This document shows, piece after piece, positions 63,395 through 64,000 of a stretch of DNA of 64,000 nt. Position 1 is the stretch's first letter. The number at the start of each line of letters is the position of its first letter. The notes below the pieces were generated by a model. That model was not told where the DNA came from and searched no databases. It saw nothing but the letters and a program-made list of their open reading frames with translations. Made by a program: the position numbers and the translations under genes. Origin of the DNA: Nematopogon swammerdamellus (taxonomy: Eukaryota > Arthropoda > Insecta > Lepidoptera > Adelidae); NCBI GenBank assembly GCA_946902875.1, contig OX336343.1, positions 21,003,596 to 21,067,595 of the forward strand, read 5' to 3'.

Positions 63395-63735
63395 AAGGGT
63401 AACTGGTGTAGAACCCGTGTTCCGTACTCTCGTATGCATAACAATGATATGTTGCCCCCTGAATGCTACGCCCACGCCTTCAACGTTAGCAAGGCTCAGT
63501 GCTGCGCATTATCTGCGAAGGTCGATTTGAAGGTCCTTTTGCTTTCCAAGCCAGTTTCTAAGTCAGCGTCATACCTGTCTGGAAGCACCTGAACCTCCTG
63601 GGCACCGCCATTTCCAAAGACGTAGGTTTCCGGCAACTAATCGAGTCTAGGGCTAAAACTGCACCCAGAAAATTGGGAATACTTTTCCGCAATCGGCGGT
63701 TCTTCTCTTCCAAAATATCCCGCTTAGCTGAAGGG
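63395..63735 (+). mobile_element. Second LINE RT fragment, opposite strand
   Basis: + strand: AHAFNVSKAQCCALSAKVDL, then after stops VSGN and KLGILFRNRRFFSSK-like coding. It is homologous in position to the - strand piece next to it but from another family member. Confidence 0.65.
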
Positions 63736-63787
63736 TAACTTGCATCCGAAAATATTGTAGGTATTAGGTATATTTAATGTACCTACC

Positions 63788-64000
63788 TTTTTTTTTATGG
63801 AAACTTTACACGGTTGGTTACATCACCTACAACATCCGTGATGTCAGCCCATAACACCGGGTGCCATGTCAGTGCTTCCCTTTATTTCGCGCCGGCTACA
63901 CTGAACTGGACGGAAAACACGAACTATTTACATAGCCGTTTCGACCGACGTTTCGCTCAGTGCGGTGGTAGCAACCCGGCCGGGATAAACCCTACCACCT
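63788..64000 (-). mobile_element. SINE-A, cut by the window end
   Basis: tttttttttatggaaacttt acacggttgg through ggccgggataaaccctacca at the edge; the head lies beyond. Confidence 0.88.

Overview
The window reads as nuclear DNA of an insect, most likely a moth or butterfly (inferred from codon and repeat style; no search was run). It is AT-rich and dense with retroposons. It holds parts of two conserved genes: the last two coding exons of a Rho GDP-dissociation inhibitor on the + strand (6104-6190 and 7213-7325), and eight coding exons on the - strand (35282 down to 15498). The second gene encodes at least 926 residues of a GBD/FH3-domain protein with no FH2 domain, the architecture known for Drosophila Multiple wing hairs (mwh). 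Its exon phases all join. The 13.3-kb intron 20993-34331 is filled with mobile elements. A GC-rich, CpG-rich patch at 36160-36400 with an NRF-1-type palindrome is a candidate promoter.

Layout. 1-6.1 kb: retroposons, including a LINE nested in another LINE and a hAT-like element nested in a SINE, then two further inverted-repeat elements. 6.1-8 kb: RhoGDI 3' end and a THAP-exon element. 8-14.9 kb: pogo-like and mariner remnants, LINE tails, plain intergenic DNA. 14.85-36.4 kb: the mwh-like gene with its inserts. 36.4-64 kb: no host gene recognised; LINE fragments (Jockey/CR1-like, R2-like with a C-terminal nuclease motif), SINEs, foldback elements, a Helitron helicase piece beside a 2-kb satellite, two long near-perfect palindromes and several minisatellites.

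Repeats. Four interrelated SINE-like families, named here A to D, dominate. SINE-A has a tRNA-like head that in two copies carries a 5S-rRNA-like segment between its A box and B box. SINE-B has a different head on the SINE-A body. SINE-D has the SINE-B head on an unrelated tail. SINE-C has a type-II (Ser/Leu-like) tRNA head and a 3' tail matching that of a local LINE. This module exchange, and the tRNA-5S-tRNA head, are the most interesting structural signals. In the mwh-like gene, a stretch holding an exon's 3' end and its splice donor has been copied in tandem into the following intron.

All identifications rest on reading the sequence and remembered family motifs. Boundaries of old repeats are approximate.
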